64,000 nt of DNA from an uncultured Bacteroidales bacterium (GTDB taxonomy: Bacteria; Bacteroidota; Bacteroidia; Bacteroidales; Bacteroidaceae): assembly GCA_902799355.1 (NCBI GenBank), contig CADCAG010000007.1:1-64000 (forward strand), given 5' to 3'. The notes under the pieces are model-generated. The model had not been told where the DNA came from. It saw nothing but the letters and a program-made list of their open reading frames with translations, and did not search any database. Every line of letters starts with the position of its first letter. Position 1 is the stretch's first letter. The translations under genes and the position numbers were made by a program. Shown here in pieces: positions 33,497 through 43,673 of the stretch.

Positions 33497-34905
33497 TTCA
33501 TTTTCACAACGACTACAGAACTCTCTTTAGTCTCTTCAATTTTACTATCGGGGAGAGCGAAAGAGATTGGCACCGTGTACTTCACATTGACAGCTTTACC
33601 ATTCTGCATGCCTGGTGTCCAGTTTGGCATCGCACTGAGGACACGACGAGCCTCCGTATCAAGTTCTGGCGATACGCTCTTTACAACCTTCACATTGCTG
33701 ATGCTGCCATCCTTCATGACCACGAAGGTTGCGATGACTCGACCTTGTATACCAGCCTTCTCTGCAGATTCAGGATAGCGGATGTTTTTGGCTAGATACT
33801 CAAAGAGGGCATGGGCACCACCGGGGTACTCTGGCATCTGCTCGACGACATCAAAGAATTCTGGGTTCTGTTCAACAGGGACGAAGACATCTTTCACTTC
33901 TTTTTGAACGCCAACTTCAGGATTGTCGATACGCGCATTGCTGGCAGTATCGGGAATAATCTCAATGGAATTATTGCCCATCTTGGCAGTAGCACTCTTA
34001 TTACCCTTCTTGACAATCTTCTTGGGAGGCTGCTGATAGACATAGTCGTTGACGGTTTCAGCATTGAGAGCGAGGGCAACACCTACGATAGGTATGAGGG
34101 CGAGCAGCTTCATGAAACTGCTACGCGGTGATTTCTTATGTAACATCATGGTTATACGGTTTTTGAGGGTACTGTGAGAGATACCGTTGGCAATGGAGTA
34201 CCCGCCAATGCTTGCGGCCTTGGTGATTAACAGATATTGATATTGACGCGCGTTAATCCCTTGAGAGAGTACTGCACCGTCGGCCTCGTATTCGTGGATG
34301 GCACGCAGGTCGGCGCGCAACATCCACATAGCTGGGTTGAACCACTGGAGGGCGGTGAGAAGGTCGACGAGGAGTACGTCGCACGAATGGTGCAGACGGA
34401 TGTGTCCTCGTTCATGGGCGAGTACGGCAGCTTCATGAGCCTCGTAGTCGCTATGGTTCATGACAATAAACGAACAGAAACTGAATGGCGGCACGTCGTC
34501 GTTGACCACGCAAAGCGTGGTACCGTCGGCTTGCGGATAGCGCTCGCTGCGACGCACCAACATCATGACTCTCCATACAGACAACAAGGTATGGCCCAGC
34601 ATCGTCACCACACCTATTATATATAGAATAGGTATAGCCGTCTGCCACAGGGAGGCCGTGGAGTCCTCTTCCTGCACCATTGGGTGCAAGGCGCCCACAG
34701 ACACAGCAGGTACGGCATCGAGCACCACCGTTTGATGCGTCGTAATAACACACAGTGGCAACGCGAACGACAGCAGAGCCGTCGACAGTAGTACTATGCG
34801 GTTTACCCAATGGAAGGTTTCCTTCGCGAGCAACAGGCGGTAGAACATGTAGAATACCACGATGAGCACCGCTACCTTGGCGTCATATATCAGAAAGTCA
34901 ATCAT
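33493..34905 (-). CDS. BlaR1/MecR1-type M56 membrane metallopeptidase with TonB-like C-terminus
   Basis: A 470-residue inner-membrane protein with three or four N-terminal helices, the zinc motif 'VLAHERGHIRLHH' (HExxH, about 157-169) and 'AIHEYEADGAVL' (third ligand region). After a further helix near 255-275, a periplasmic C-terminal domain (about 370-460) matches TonB_C: 'YPESAEKAGIQGRVIATFVV', 'NWTPGMQNGKAVNVKY'. In BlaR1 the sensor is a penicillin-binding domain; here the TonB-type domain replaces it. The gene overlaps blaI by 8 bp, so signal-driven cleavage of the repressor is the expected mechanism; the signal is unknown. Confidence 0.88.
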   Translation of the reverse strand: MIDFLIYDAKVAVLIVVFYMFYRLLLAKETFHWVNRIVLLSTALLSFALPLCVITTHQTVVLDAVPAVSVGALHPMVQEEDSTASLWQTAIPILYIIGVVTMLGHTLLSVWRVMMLVRRSERYPQADGTTLCVVNDDVPPFSFCSFIVMNHSDYEAHEAAVLAHERGHIRLHHSCDVLLVDLLTALQWFNPAMWMLRADLRAIHEYEADGAVLSQGINARQYQYLLITKAASIGGYSIANGISHSTLKNRITMMLHKKSPRSSFMKLLALIPIVGVALALNAETVNDYVYQQPPKKIVKKGNKSATAKMGNNSIEIIPDTASNARIDNPEVGVQKEVKDVFVPVEQNPEFFDVVEQMPEYPGGAHALFEYLAKNIRYPESAEKAGIQGRVIATFVVMKDGSISNVKVVKSVSPELDTEARRVLSAMPNWTPGMQNGKAVNVKYTVPISFALPDSKIEETKESSVVVVKMK

Positions 34906-35260
34906 TGTTTGCTTCTATTTGTTCTATCAATTCTTTCAGCTCGTCTACGCTAATCTTTTCTTCTTTGACAAACGCGGAGACAGCACTGAGGTAGGAGTCG
35001 TTGAAGTAGTTCTTAATGACACCCGCAATAGACGAGCGACCATACTCCTTCTCTGATACCAGCGGATAGTACTGATAGGTATTGCCGAACTGCTTATGGC
35101 CCAGATAGCCCTCACGCTCCAGGATGCGGACGATGGTCGACAACGTATTGAAGTGTGGACGTGGCTCGTCATAATGCTCCTGCAACTCGCGCACGAACAT
35201 CGGACCATGCTGCCAGTACAGCGTCATAATTTCCTTTTCCTTGTTGGTCAGTTTCTTCAT
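34898..35260 (-). CDS. BlaI/MecI-family repressor
   Basis: A 120-residue DNA-binding protein: winged helix in 1-75 ('KKLTNKEKEIMTLYWQHGPM', 'HFNTLSTIVRILEREGYLGH') and a helical dimerisation tail with 'EEKISVDELKELIEQIE'. Proteins of this family are cleaved by their partner M56 protease to release repression. The downstream M56 gene overlaps its end. Three operator-like dyads lie immediately upstream (35320-35389), which suggests autorepression. Confidence 0.9.
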   Translation of the reverse strand: MKKLTNKEKEIMTLYWQHGPMFVRELQEHYDEPRPHFNTLSTIVRILEREGYLGHKQFGNTYQYYPLVSEKEYGRSSIAGVIKNYFNDSYLSAVSAFVKEEKISVDELKELIEQIEANND

Positions 35261-35319
35261 TGTTTCAGAGTTTTGGGTTTACCAATTTGATGCGTCAATA
35301 TCAATATCTGCAGCAAAGT

Positions 35320-35389
35320 AACTAAAAGTTTTCGTTACATACAACTAAAAGTATTAGTTTTTAAATTCCGTTAACTAATATTTTTAGTT
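35320..35389. promoter_or_regulatory. Three BlaI-type operator dyads
   Basis: AACTAA-N5-TTAGTT is perfect at 35343-35359 and 35373-35389, and has one mismatch at 35320-35336 (right arm TTCGTT). Centres are 23 and 30 bp apart. The third overlaps a minus-strand TTACTTTG that is the likely -7 box of blaI, so binding would block transcription. Confidence 0.8.
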
Positions 35390-35394
35390 ACTAA

Positions 35395-37698
35395 CTATTG
35401 CAAGGTAAGTCCCATCAATCCGACAACAACGTGGCTGGACTGCGGAAGGATATCGAGGGCAATGACTTTCTTCTCAGGATCCAAGTGCATGCAGAGCATC
35501 TGGGCAGCACCACCAGGAATCATCAGGTCGCTGGTGCCCTTGATACCTAATGCCTTACAGAGGTCACGACTGACGATGCCCGTGTCCAGACTGACACGAT
35601 AAGGACGTGGCTGTAGGGCATGGAAAGAATAGTCATTGATATAGTATTCCTGTTCGATGGGACACCAGTTGTCTGGGTTCACCAGTCGCAAGGTGTCGGC
35701 AGTGCCATCCTCGTAGCGGGCCACTATCAGACCATTCACCATACGGCTCTCACGGGTAGAAGTAGTACCAGCCAGCAACAGCCAGGCGCGCCATGCACGA
35801 TGCTTGAGGGGGATGCTGACCTTATCGGGATAGCGGTCGGACAGGGATGAACAGACGATATTAGGTCCTTCGACAGGTGTCAGGAAAGGTACACCCATCA
35901 TGAGGTATTCGCCTTTGACAATCTGTTTACGGAAGAAGGTGTCGACCACCTCAGGGCTGATCGCATTCACAGAGTCGTTATAGCAATCGTCCAGCTCCAC
36001 CTTCTGGAACTTCAGCTCAAAGGTTGGTTCGTCAGTACCTTCGGCAACGGGCACTGGTTCCTCGTAAGAACTATACATATAGACCTCGGGGAGCTTTAGT
36101 GGAGCTGGCACCTCAAAGACCTGATGCTCTTCGGTGGTTCCCTCAATGTCACGATACTCGCCCTTACCCAGATTGACGCGCAACACAATCTGCTGAGACT
36201 GGTTGAAATGCTGGGTGACATCATATATCAGCAGGTTACCCTGACGACGGAAACGATAGTCGATATAGGGAGTACTGATGGAAGCACTATCCCACTTGTC
36301 AGGGAATCCTGGATGGATGATACAACGACGAATGAAAGCATTGGGACGGATGCCATAGAGTCCTTCTATCAGCGTACGCGCCGTGATACTAATACCATCA
36401 GCCACGTCACGTCCCTGGGCACCGTTCACCACATCATACTTGCTATTCTGTTCAAAGTTACCTGGTGACTGTCCGTCAAACATCTGGTCGATGATATTGG
36501 CCTTCATCAGTCGGAAGCCCTCCTCACTGCGGCCAGCCTTGAAACAGGCTAGAGCAGCCTGCATGACAGCAGCTGGACTGACATTATTCAAATCCCACGT
36601 ATAAGGCATCCAGTTGCTGGTAGCCAGCGTAGATAGTTCGGAGGTCACGGGGATGTGCGGAATCTCGCGATCCATATACTTCGTGGCCTGATAGGCCTGT
36701 TCAGGGGTACAGGCGTCGTAGACAATAGGTGCATAGACAGACCATAGGGCAGGCACATCATACAGACGCTCACTCTCCTTCTTCTCTGCCCAACAGCCTT
36801 TATCGGCCATCCACAACTCTGACTGAAGGCGTTCGATGATTTTGTCGGCTTTGGCAAAATAGGATGCGCCGTCGTGGTGAGTTTGGGCAGCAATGCGTGC
36901 CGCCATGGTATTCAGCCAATAGCTCTTGGCAAGCTGGGGTGTCACCAGTTGCGTATCGTCTATCGACTGTACGTAGTTCTCTATCGAAGGCCACAGGCGC
37001 TCCATGGCGTCGCGATTGACATCGTAACGGAACTGCCAGAGTTTTTCTTCCACAGACATATTCTGCACCTTGTCCTGTACGACAGACAGCGTGCTACCCA
37101 GCGGATTGATGTATTTGTCGGGGGTGCGGATGGTAATGGTGGAAGCCAGTTCCTGCATATCTTTCTCCATGCGTTCGAAGAGCTCCTCACCACGACGCAC
37201 GGGCAGGAACGAGAATGTCAGGTCATTGCAGGAGAGGTAGATATCCTCAGCAAAGTTCACGGAAGCCTGCTGATTGGGTAAATCCAACTTAACAGGACCG
37301 TCGAAGTTGGCCACACGCAATCGCCACACGATACTGTTGGCTTGCTGTCCTACCACCACCTTGATACGTACTACCGCCTTCTTTCCCCACGAAGGATGCT
37401 TCACCTCATAGCTTCGCATTCCATCCTGATAGCGCGACAGGCAGTAGTCAGCCTTCTCCAGTTCCACATCATTGATGCGGAAAGACAACTGACGGAAGTC
37501 TTTATTCTGCACAACCACAAAAACAGGGCGGTCACCGGTCTGCAACACATAGTCGGCAGTAGCACCATAGAGCGTACGCGTCAAGCCATTATCGCCATTG
37601 ACACAGACGAAAGCTCGTCCGGAAGGGCGATAATTATAGCTGCTTGTCGTTGTCCAACTGCAGGCCAGTAGTAACAGCAGAGCCAGTATTTTATTCAT
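35395..37698 (-). CDS. DUF4450 exported protein, glycosidase-like
   Basis: A 767-residue protein. The start at 37698 ('MNKILALLLLLACSWTTTSS') gives a proper signal or lipoprotein sequence and sits just after the promoter. 'SYNYRPSGRAFVCVNGDNGL' marks the start of DUF4450. The centre (about 260-500) is an alpha-helical toroid of the kind found in (alpha/alpha)6 glycoside hydrolases ('TSNWMPYTWDLNNVSPAAVM', 'DVADGISITARTLIEGLYGI'), flanked by beta-sandwich regions. DUF4450 occurs in polysaccharide-degrading Bacteroidota; the substrate is unknown and no SusC/D pair is nearby. Confidence 0.75.
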   Translation of the reverse strand: MNKILALLLLLACSWTTTSSYNYRPSGRAFVCVNGDNGLTRTLYGATADYVLQTGDRPVFVVVQNKDFRQLSFRINDVELEKADYCLSRYQDGMRSYEVKHPSWGKKAVVRIKVVVGQQANSIVWRLRVANFDGPVKLDLPNQQASVNFAEDIYLSCNDLTFSFLPVRRGEELFERMEKDMQELASTITIRTPDKYINPLGSTLSVVQDKVQNMSVEEKLWQFRYDVNRDAMERLWPSIENYVQSIDDTQLVTPQLAKSYWLNTMAARIAAQTHHDGASYFAKADKIIERLQSELWMADKGCWAEKKESERLYDVPALWSVYAPIVYDACTPEQAYQATKYMDREIPHIPVTSELSTLATSNWMPYTWDLNNVSPAAVMQAALACFKAGRSEEGFRLMKANIIDQMFDGQSPGNFEQNSKYDVVNGAQGRDVADGISITARTLIEGLYGIRPNAFIRRCIIHPGFPDKWDSASISTPYIDYRFRRQGNLLIYDVTQHFNQSQQIVLRVNLGKGEYRDIEGTTEEHQVFEVPAPLKLPEVYMYSSYEEPVPVAEGTDEPTFELKFQKVELDDCYNDSVNAISPEVVDTFFRKQIVKGEYLMMGVPFLTPVEGPNIVCSSLSDRYPDKVSIPLKHRAWRAWLLLAGTTSTRESRMVNGLIVARYEDGTADTLRLVNPDNWCPIEQEYYINDYSFHALQPRPYRVSLDTGIVSRDLCKALGIKGTSDLMIPGGAAQMLCMHLDPEKKVIALDILPQSSHVVVGLMGLTLQ

Positions 37699-37706
37699 AC
37701 TTGATG

Positions 37707-37714
37707 CAAAGATA
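37707..37714 (-). promoter_or_regulatory. Promoter -7 box for the DUF4450 gene
   Basis: TATCTTTG on the minus strand, 9 bp before the chosen start. Confidence 0.6.
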
Positions 37715-37771
37715 CGAAGAAGTGCGGAAAAATCCAAAGGATTTAGCTGCTTTTTTCATCAGCATATCATA

Positions 37772-37808
37772 AAAACAGGAACCGACTGCCATGACGGCAA
37801 TCGGTTCC
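37772..37808 (-). terminator. Terminator of the groES-groEL operon
   Basis: GGAACCGACTGCC (37778-37790) and GGCAATCGGTTCC (37796-37808) pair fully in the minus-strand RNA (one G-U), followed by TGTTTTTAT on that strand. Confidence 0.88.
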
Positions 37809-37838
37809 CATATATGTATCATCCAATAAATCAACAAC

Positions 37839-39476
<1,638 letters not shown>

Positions 39477-39482
39477 TTAATT

Positions 39483-39522
39483 TTTCGATGTTTCGATGTT
39501 TCGATGTTTCGATAATTCGATG
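39483..39522. repeat. 5 x 8-bp array between groES and groEL
   Basis: Units TTTCGATG (three times), TTTCGATA and ATTCGATG fill the gap and end at the groES stop codon (39523). Confidence 0.85.
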
Positions 39523-39795
39523 TTATTTCTCAATGACTGCGAGAACGTCTGACTGACGCATCATCAGATACTTCTCACCCTCAAACTCCAGCTCAGTGCC
39601 ACTATACTTGCCATACAGCACCTCGTCGCCAGCCTTCAGAATCATCTCTTCGTCCTTGGTGCCCTGACCAACGGCCTTGATGGTGCCATGAAGGGGTTTC
39701 TCCTTAGCGGTGTCAGGAATGATAATACCACCGATTTTCTCTTCTGCCGGTGCAGGAACTACCAACACGCGGTCTCCTAATGGTTTAATGTTCAT
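39523..39795 (-). CDS. groS: Co-chaperonin GroES (Hsp10)
   Basis: A 90-residue lid of the chaperonin. It has '[20 protein letters not shown]', the mobile loop '[18 protein letters not shown]', '[18 protein letters not shown]' and ends 'SDVLAVIEK'. It is the first gene of the groES-groEL operon with an unusual dyad in its promoter. Confidence 0.96.
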   Translation of the reverse strand: MNIKPLGDRVLVVPAPAEEKIGGIIIPDTAKEKPLHGTIKAVGQGTKDEEMILKAGDEVLYGKYSGTELEFEGEKYLMMRQSDVLAVIEK

Positions 39796-39859
39796 AATAC
39801 CTTATATTTTTTTGATTAGACTTTTATGTTTTCTGCTCGTTGTTCTGCCAAAACCGTGC

Positions 39860-39892
39860 CAAACATAGAGGACTGACACTTTGGCAGTCAAA
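39860..39892 (-). promoter_or_regulatory. groES promoter with dyad between the -33 and -7 boxes
   Basis: On the minus strand, TTTG (39892-39889) and TATGTTTG (39867-39860) are 21 bp apart. GACTG-N9-CAGTC (39871-39889) fills that spacer almost exactly and is a candidate heat-shock operator. No CIRCE element (TTAGCACTC-N9-GAGTGCTAA) is present. Confidence 0.6.
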
Positions 39893-39906
39893 AAGTCCTG
39901 ATTATT

Positions 39907-39938
39907 CTTGCTGTTTCAAAAAATAATTCATACCTTTG
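39907..39938 (+). promoter_or_regulatory. Promoter of sppA-lpxK-PNP-thiL
   Basis: CTTG at 39907-39910 and TACCTTTG at 39931-39938 are spaced 20 bp, divergent from groES. Confidence 0.65.
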
Positions 39939-39978
39939 CAGAATTGAAGTAAATCACAACAACCAAATAAACAAAAAG

Positions 39979-41754
39979 ATGAAAGACTTTCTAAAGTATG
40001 TATTTGCTACCATTACTGGTATCATCTTGTTAACCATCGTGATGGCCATCCTTGGCACCATCTCTCTTGTAGGGCTGGCAGCATCTAGTGCAAAGACCAC
40101 TCAGGTAGAAGAGAATTCTGTATTTACCCTGATGCTCTCAGGTCAGTTGGAGGAACGTACACAGAACGACCCCCTGGCAACGCTGACAGGACAGGTCAGC
40201 GAGAACCTTGGCTTGGAGAATATCCTTGAAGCCATCAAAAAGGCGAAAGACAATGACGACATCAAGGGAATCTATATTGAGGCAGGCATCTTCAGCAGCG
40301 ACACGCCAGCATCAACCCATGCTATCCGCGAGGCCCTGCTCGACTTCAAGAAGTCCGGCAAGTGGATTGTGGCCTATGCTGACAGCTACACACAGTCTAC
40401 CTATTATATATGTAGTGTGGCAGACAACATCTACCTGAACCCACAGGGTATGGTAGACTGGCATGGTCTGGCTTCTACACCATATTTTGTCAAGGACTTG
40501 CTGGCTAAGTTCGGCGTGAAGTATCAGCTCTGCAAGGTGGGCAAGTACAAGAGTGCCCCTGAGATGATGACTGCCGACAAGATGAGCGAGCCCAACCGCG
40601 AACAGGTGACAGCCTACATCAACGGCATCTGGAAAGTGATGCTCGACGATGTTTCCAAGAGTCGTAAGATCAGTGTTGACTCACTGAACGCATACGCAGA
40701 CCGCTATGTAGCACTCTGTGAGCCGAAAGACCTGCTGCGCATGAAGCTCGTTGACAAGCTGATGTATACCGACGAGGTAAAGGGTGAGATTAAAAAGCGT
40801 CTGAAGATTGACAAGGACGAGAATATCAACCAGCTGACACTGGGAGACATGGCCGGTGTGGCTGCCAAGAAGAAGGATGACGGTGAGAAGATTGCTGTCT
40901 ATTACGCTTATGGCGACATTGTAGACTCTGAGACGGGTAGCGTACTGTCACAAGGCCACTCTATCGTAGCTTCCGTGGTTTGCAAAGACCTGGAAGAGCT
41001 GATGAACAATGACAATGTCAAGGCCGTTGTGCTACGTGTCAACTCACCTGGTGGTTCTGCCTATGCCTCTGAGCAGATCTGGCATGCCGTACAGAACCTC
41101 AAGGCCAAGAAGCCCGTGGTGGTTTCGATGGGTGGCTATGCTGCTTCAGGCGGTTACTATATCAGTTGTGGTGCTAACTACATCTACAGTGACCCGACGA
41201 CAATTACCGGTAGCATCGGTATCTTCGGCATGTTCCCCGACTTCAGTGGTCTGCTGACTGACAAACTGGGTGTCAAGTTCGACGAGGTAAAGACCAACAA
41301 ACTGGCCACTTTCGGCACTATGGCACGTCCGTTCAATGCTGAAGAGCTCGCCCTGCTGGACAAGTATATCGGCCGTGGCTATGAGCTGTTCCGCAAGCGT
41401 GTGGCTGACGGTCGCAAGCTGTCTGTAGAACAGGTTGAGGAGATTGCCCAGGGTCGTGTATGGCTGGGCAACGATGCACTGAACATCAAGCTGATTGACG
41501 CTATCGGTTCGTTGGACGACGCTGTCAAGAAGGCTGCCAAACTGGCTAAGCTGGACGAGTACTACACCGCCAACTATCCTGATGAGCCCAGCTGGTGGGA
41601 GAGTCTGACCAACAAGATGAATAGTGGCAGCTATCTCGACGAGCAGCTTCGTGAGACGATGGGCGAGTACTACGAGCCCTTCACCTATCTGAAGAGTATC
41701 AACACGCAGTCGGCCATCCAGGCTCGCCTGCCCTACTTCTCAGTGATCAAATAA
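39979..41754 (+). CDS. sppA: Signal peptide peptidase SppA, 67K type
   Basis: A 591-residue inner-membrane serine protease of family S49 that degrades cleaved signal peptides. One N-terminal helix ('FATITGIILLTIVMAILGTI') anchors it. The N-terminal repeat carries the likely catalytic Lys ('KVGKYKSAPEMMT', about 190-202). The C-terminal repeat carries the Ser nucleophile ('GGYAASGGYYISCGANYIYS', about 387-406) after 'VNSPGGSAYASEQIW'. Length is typical of the long form. It heads a run sppA-lpxK-PNP-thiL. Confidence 0.93.
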   Translation: MKDFLKYVFATITGIILLTIVMAILGTISLVGLAASSAKTTQVEENSVFTLMLSGQLEERTQNDPLATLTGQVSENLGLENILEAIKKAKDNDDIKGIYIEAGIFSSDTPASTHAIREALLDFKKSGKWIVAYADSYTQSTYYICSVADNIYLNPQGMVDWHGLASTPYFVKDLLAKFGVKYQLCKVGKYKSAPEMMTADKMSEPNREQVTAYINGIWKVMLDDVSKSRKISVDSLNAYADRYVALCEPKDLLRMKLVDKLMYTDEVKGEIKKRLKIDKDENINQLTLGDMAGVAAKKKDDGEKIAVYYAYGDIVDSETGSVLSQGHSIVASVVCKDLEELMNNDNVKAVVLRVNSPGGSAYASEQIWHAVQNLKAKKPVVVSMGGYAASGGYYISCGANYIYSDPTTITGSIGIFGMFPDFSGLLTDKLGVKFDEVKTNKLATFGTMARPFNAEELALLDKYIGRGYELFRKRVADGRKLSVEQVEEIAQGRVWLGNDALNIKLIDAIGSLDDAVKKAAKLAKLDEYYTANYPDEPSWWESLTNKMNSGSYLDEQLRETMGEYYEPFTYLKSINTQSAIQARLPYFSVIK

Positions 41755-41799
41755 GGGAGTTAAAGGAGTTAAGGGAGTTAAAGGAGTTAAAGGAGATCA
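41755..41799. repeat. 5 x 9-bp array between sppA and lpxK
   Basis: Units GGGAGTTAA, AGGAGTTAA, GGGAGTTAA, AGGAGTTAA, AGGAGATCA start immediately after the sppA stop. Two variants alternate. The unit is the reverse complement of the one at 60832-60885. Confidence 0.9.
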
Positions 41800-41805
41800 A
41801 GAAGC

Positions 41806-42972
41806 ATGGAAGGCGACTTCATCAAAATCAATAAATGGCTGCTGCCGCTGAGCAAGCTATACGGCTTGGCTTCCAATTTCCGGAACGCGCTTTTCAACAT
41901 CGGCGTGTTGAAGAGCCGTAGCTTCGACGTGCCTGTCATTGCCGTTGGTAATATCACCGTTGGCGGTAGCGGTAAGACGCCCCATGTAGAGTATCTCATC
42001 CGCCTGCTGAAAGGTACCTTCCATACTGCCGTGCTCAGCCGTGGCTACAAGCGCAAGAGCAAGGGGTTCGTACAGGCTACGACAGACACCACCATGCCTG
42101 AGATTGGTGACGAGCCCTACCAGATAAAGGAGAAATTTCCTGATGTCATCGTGGCTGTAGACAAGAACCGCTGTCATGGCATTGACACCCTGGTGGAGAA
42201 TGACAAAGAGATTGATGTCATCCTGTTGGACGACGCCTTCCAGCATCGCTATGTCAAGCCTGGCATCAACATCCTGCTGGTAGACTATCACCGTCTGATT
42301 ATCTACGATGAACTGTTGCCTGCCGGAAGACTCCGTGAGCCGCTGAGTGGCAAGGATCGTGCCGACATTGTCATTGTCACCAAATGTCCGAAGGACCTCA
42401 AGCCCATGGAGTATCGTGTCATCACCAAGGCGATGAACCTGTACCCCTACCAGCAGCTATTCTTCTCTACCATTGAGTATAGTGACCTACAGCCGCTCTT
42501 TGGAGGGGACAGAACCGTCACGCTGTCGCAGCTCAGCGACCATCACGTCCTCCTGCTGACGGGCATTGCCTCGCCACAACAGATGACGCACGACCTGCAG
42601 CCGCTCATTCCACAGCTGACGCCACTCACCTTCAGCGACCATCACGACTTTAAGGAGAAGGACATTGCGCTCATCAACGACACCTTCGCGTCCCTACCCG
42701 AGCCTCGTCTGATTATCACGACAGAGAAAGACGCTACACGTCTGAAACTGGCTAAAGGGCTGAACGAGGAGGTGCGCAACCATCTGTATGTATTACCTAT
42801 TAACGTCTGTATCTTGCAAGAGCAGGCAGAAGTGTTTAACCAACAAATTATAGACTATGTACACAAAAATTCAAGAAACAGCATCCTGGTTAAAAGAAAG
42901 GATGACCACAAGCCCAAAGACAGCGATCATTCTGGGAACAGGCCTCGGACAATTAGCTTCAGAAATAACTGA
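41806..42972 (+). CDS. lpxK: Tetraacyldisaccharide 4'-kinase
   Basis: A 388-residue inner-membrane-associated enzyme that phosphorylates the 4' position of the lipid A disaccharide. An N-terminal membrane helix region ('[19 protein letters not shown]') precedes the P-loop '[20 protein letters not shown]' (about 49-68) and '[20 protein letters not shown]'. The last 38 codons or so ('[20 protein letters not shown]') are translated from bases that also encode the start of the next gene, a 116-bp overlap; this tail is not a usual part of LpxK. Confidence 0.92.
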   Translation: MEGDFIKINKWLLPLSKLYGLASNFRNALFNIGVLKSRSFDVPVIAVGNITVGGSGKTPHVEYLIRLLKGTFHTAVLSRGYKRKSKGFVQATTDTTMPEIGDEPYQIKEKFPDVIVAVDKNRCHGIDTLVENDKEIDVILLDDAFQHRYVKPGINILLVDYHRLIIYDELLPAGRLREPLSGKDRADIVIVTKCPKDLKPMEYRVITKAMNLYPYQQLFFSTIEYSDLQPLFGGDRTVTLSQLSDHHVLLLTGIASPQQMTHDLQPLIPQLTPLTFSDHHDFKEKDIALINDTFASLPEPRLIITTEKDATRLKLAKGLNEEVRNHLYVLPINVCILQEQAEVFNQQIIDYVHKNSRNSILVKRKDDHKPKDSDHSGNRPRTISFRNN

Positions 42973-43669
42973 CAAACTCGAGATTCCCTACGCCCAGATT
43001 CCGAATTTCCCTGTATCTACCGTAGAAGGACACGCCGGTGCCCTCATCTTCGGCAAGCTCGGTGGTGTAGACATCATGGCCATGCAGGGCCGTTTCCACT
43101 ACTATGAGGGCTATAACATGAAGGAGGTGACCTTCCCTGTTCGTGTGATGTACGAGCTGGGCATCAAGACGCTCTTTGTCTCGAATGCTGCCGGTGGTAT
43201 GAACCCCGCCTTCAAGATTGGCGACCTCATGGTGATTACCGACCATATCAATTTCTTCCCCGAGCATCCGCTGCGTGGTAAGAACTTCCCCACAGGTCCC
43301 CGCTTCCCAGACATGCACGAAGCTTACGACCACGAACTCATCAACCTGGCCACACAGATTGCCAAGGAGAAGAAGATTCGTCTGGTCTACGGTGTATATG
43401 TAGGCACCACAGGTCCTACATTCGAGACACCAGCAGAATATAAGATGTATCGCACGCTGGGTGGCGACACCGTTGGTATGTCTACCGTTCCTGAGGTCAT
43501 CGTAGCTCACCACTGTGGCATCCGCACCTTCGGTATCAGCGTGGTTACCGACCTGGGCGGCTTCGACAATCCTGTAGAGGTCAGCCATGAGGAGGTGCAG
43601 GAGGCTGCCGACAAGGCTCAGCCACTGATGACCGAGATCATGCGTGAAATGATTAAGAGAACAGCATAA
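42857..43669 (+). CDS. Purine-nucleoside phosphorylase
   Basis: A 270-residue cytoplasmic enzyme of the trimeric PNP (PunA/XapA) family that cleaves purine nucleosides with phosphate. Motifs: '[16 protein letters not shown]' (phosphate loop, about 22-37), '[20 protein letters not shown]', '[20 protein letters not shown]', '[17 protein letters not shown]' and '[20 protein letters not shown]'. Length is normal. It overlaps lpxK by 116 bp and precedes thiL by 4 bp. Confidence 0.93.
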   Translation: MYTKIQETASWLKERMTTSPKTAIILGTGLGQLASEITDKLEIPYAQIPNFPVSTVEGHAGALIFGKLGGVDIMAMQGRFHYYEGYNMKEVTFPVRVMYELGIKTLFVSNAAGGMNPAFKIGDLMVITDHINFFPEHPLRGKNFPTGPRFPDMHEAYDHELINLATQIAKEKKIRLVYGVYVGTTGPTFETPAEYKMYRTLGGDTVGMSTVPEVIVAHHCGIRTFGISVVTDLGGFDNPVEVSHEEVQEAADKAQPLMTEIMREMIKRTA

Positions 43670-43673
43670 ATAA

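Noticed and set aside
39796-39978. CIRCE/HrcA operator for groESL
   Set aside because: The conserved TTAGCACTC-N9-GAGTGCTAA is absent; only the GACTG-N9-CAGTC dyad is present.
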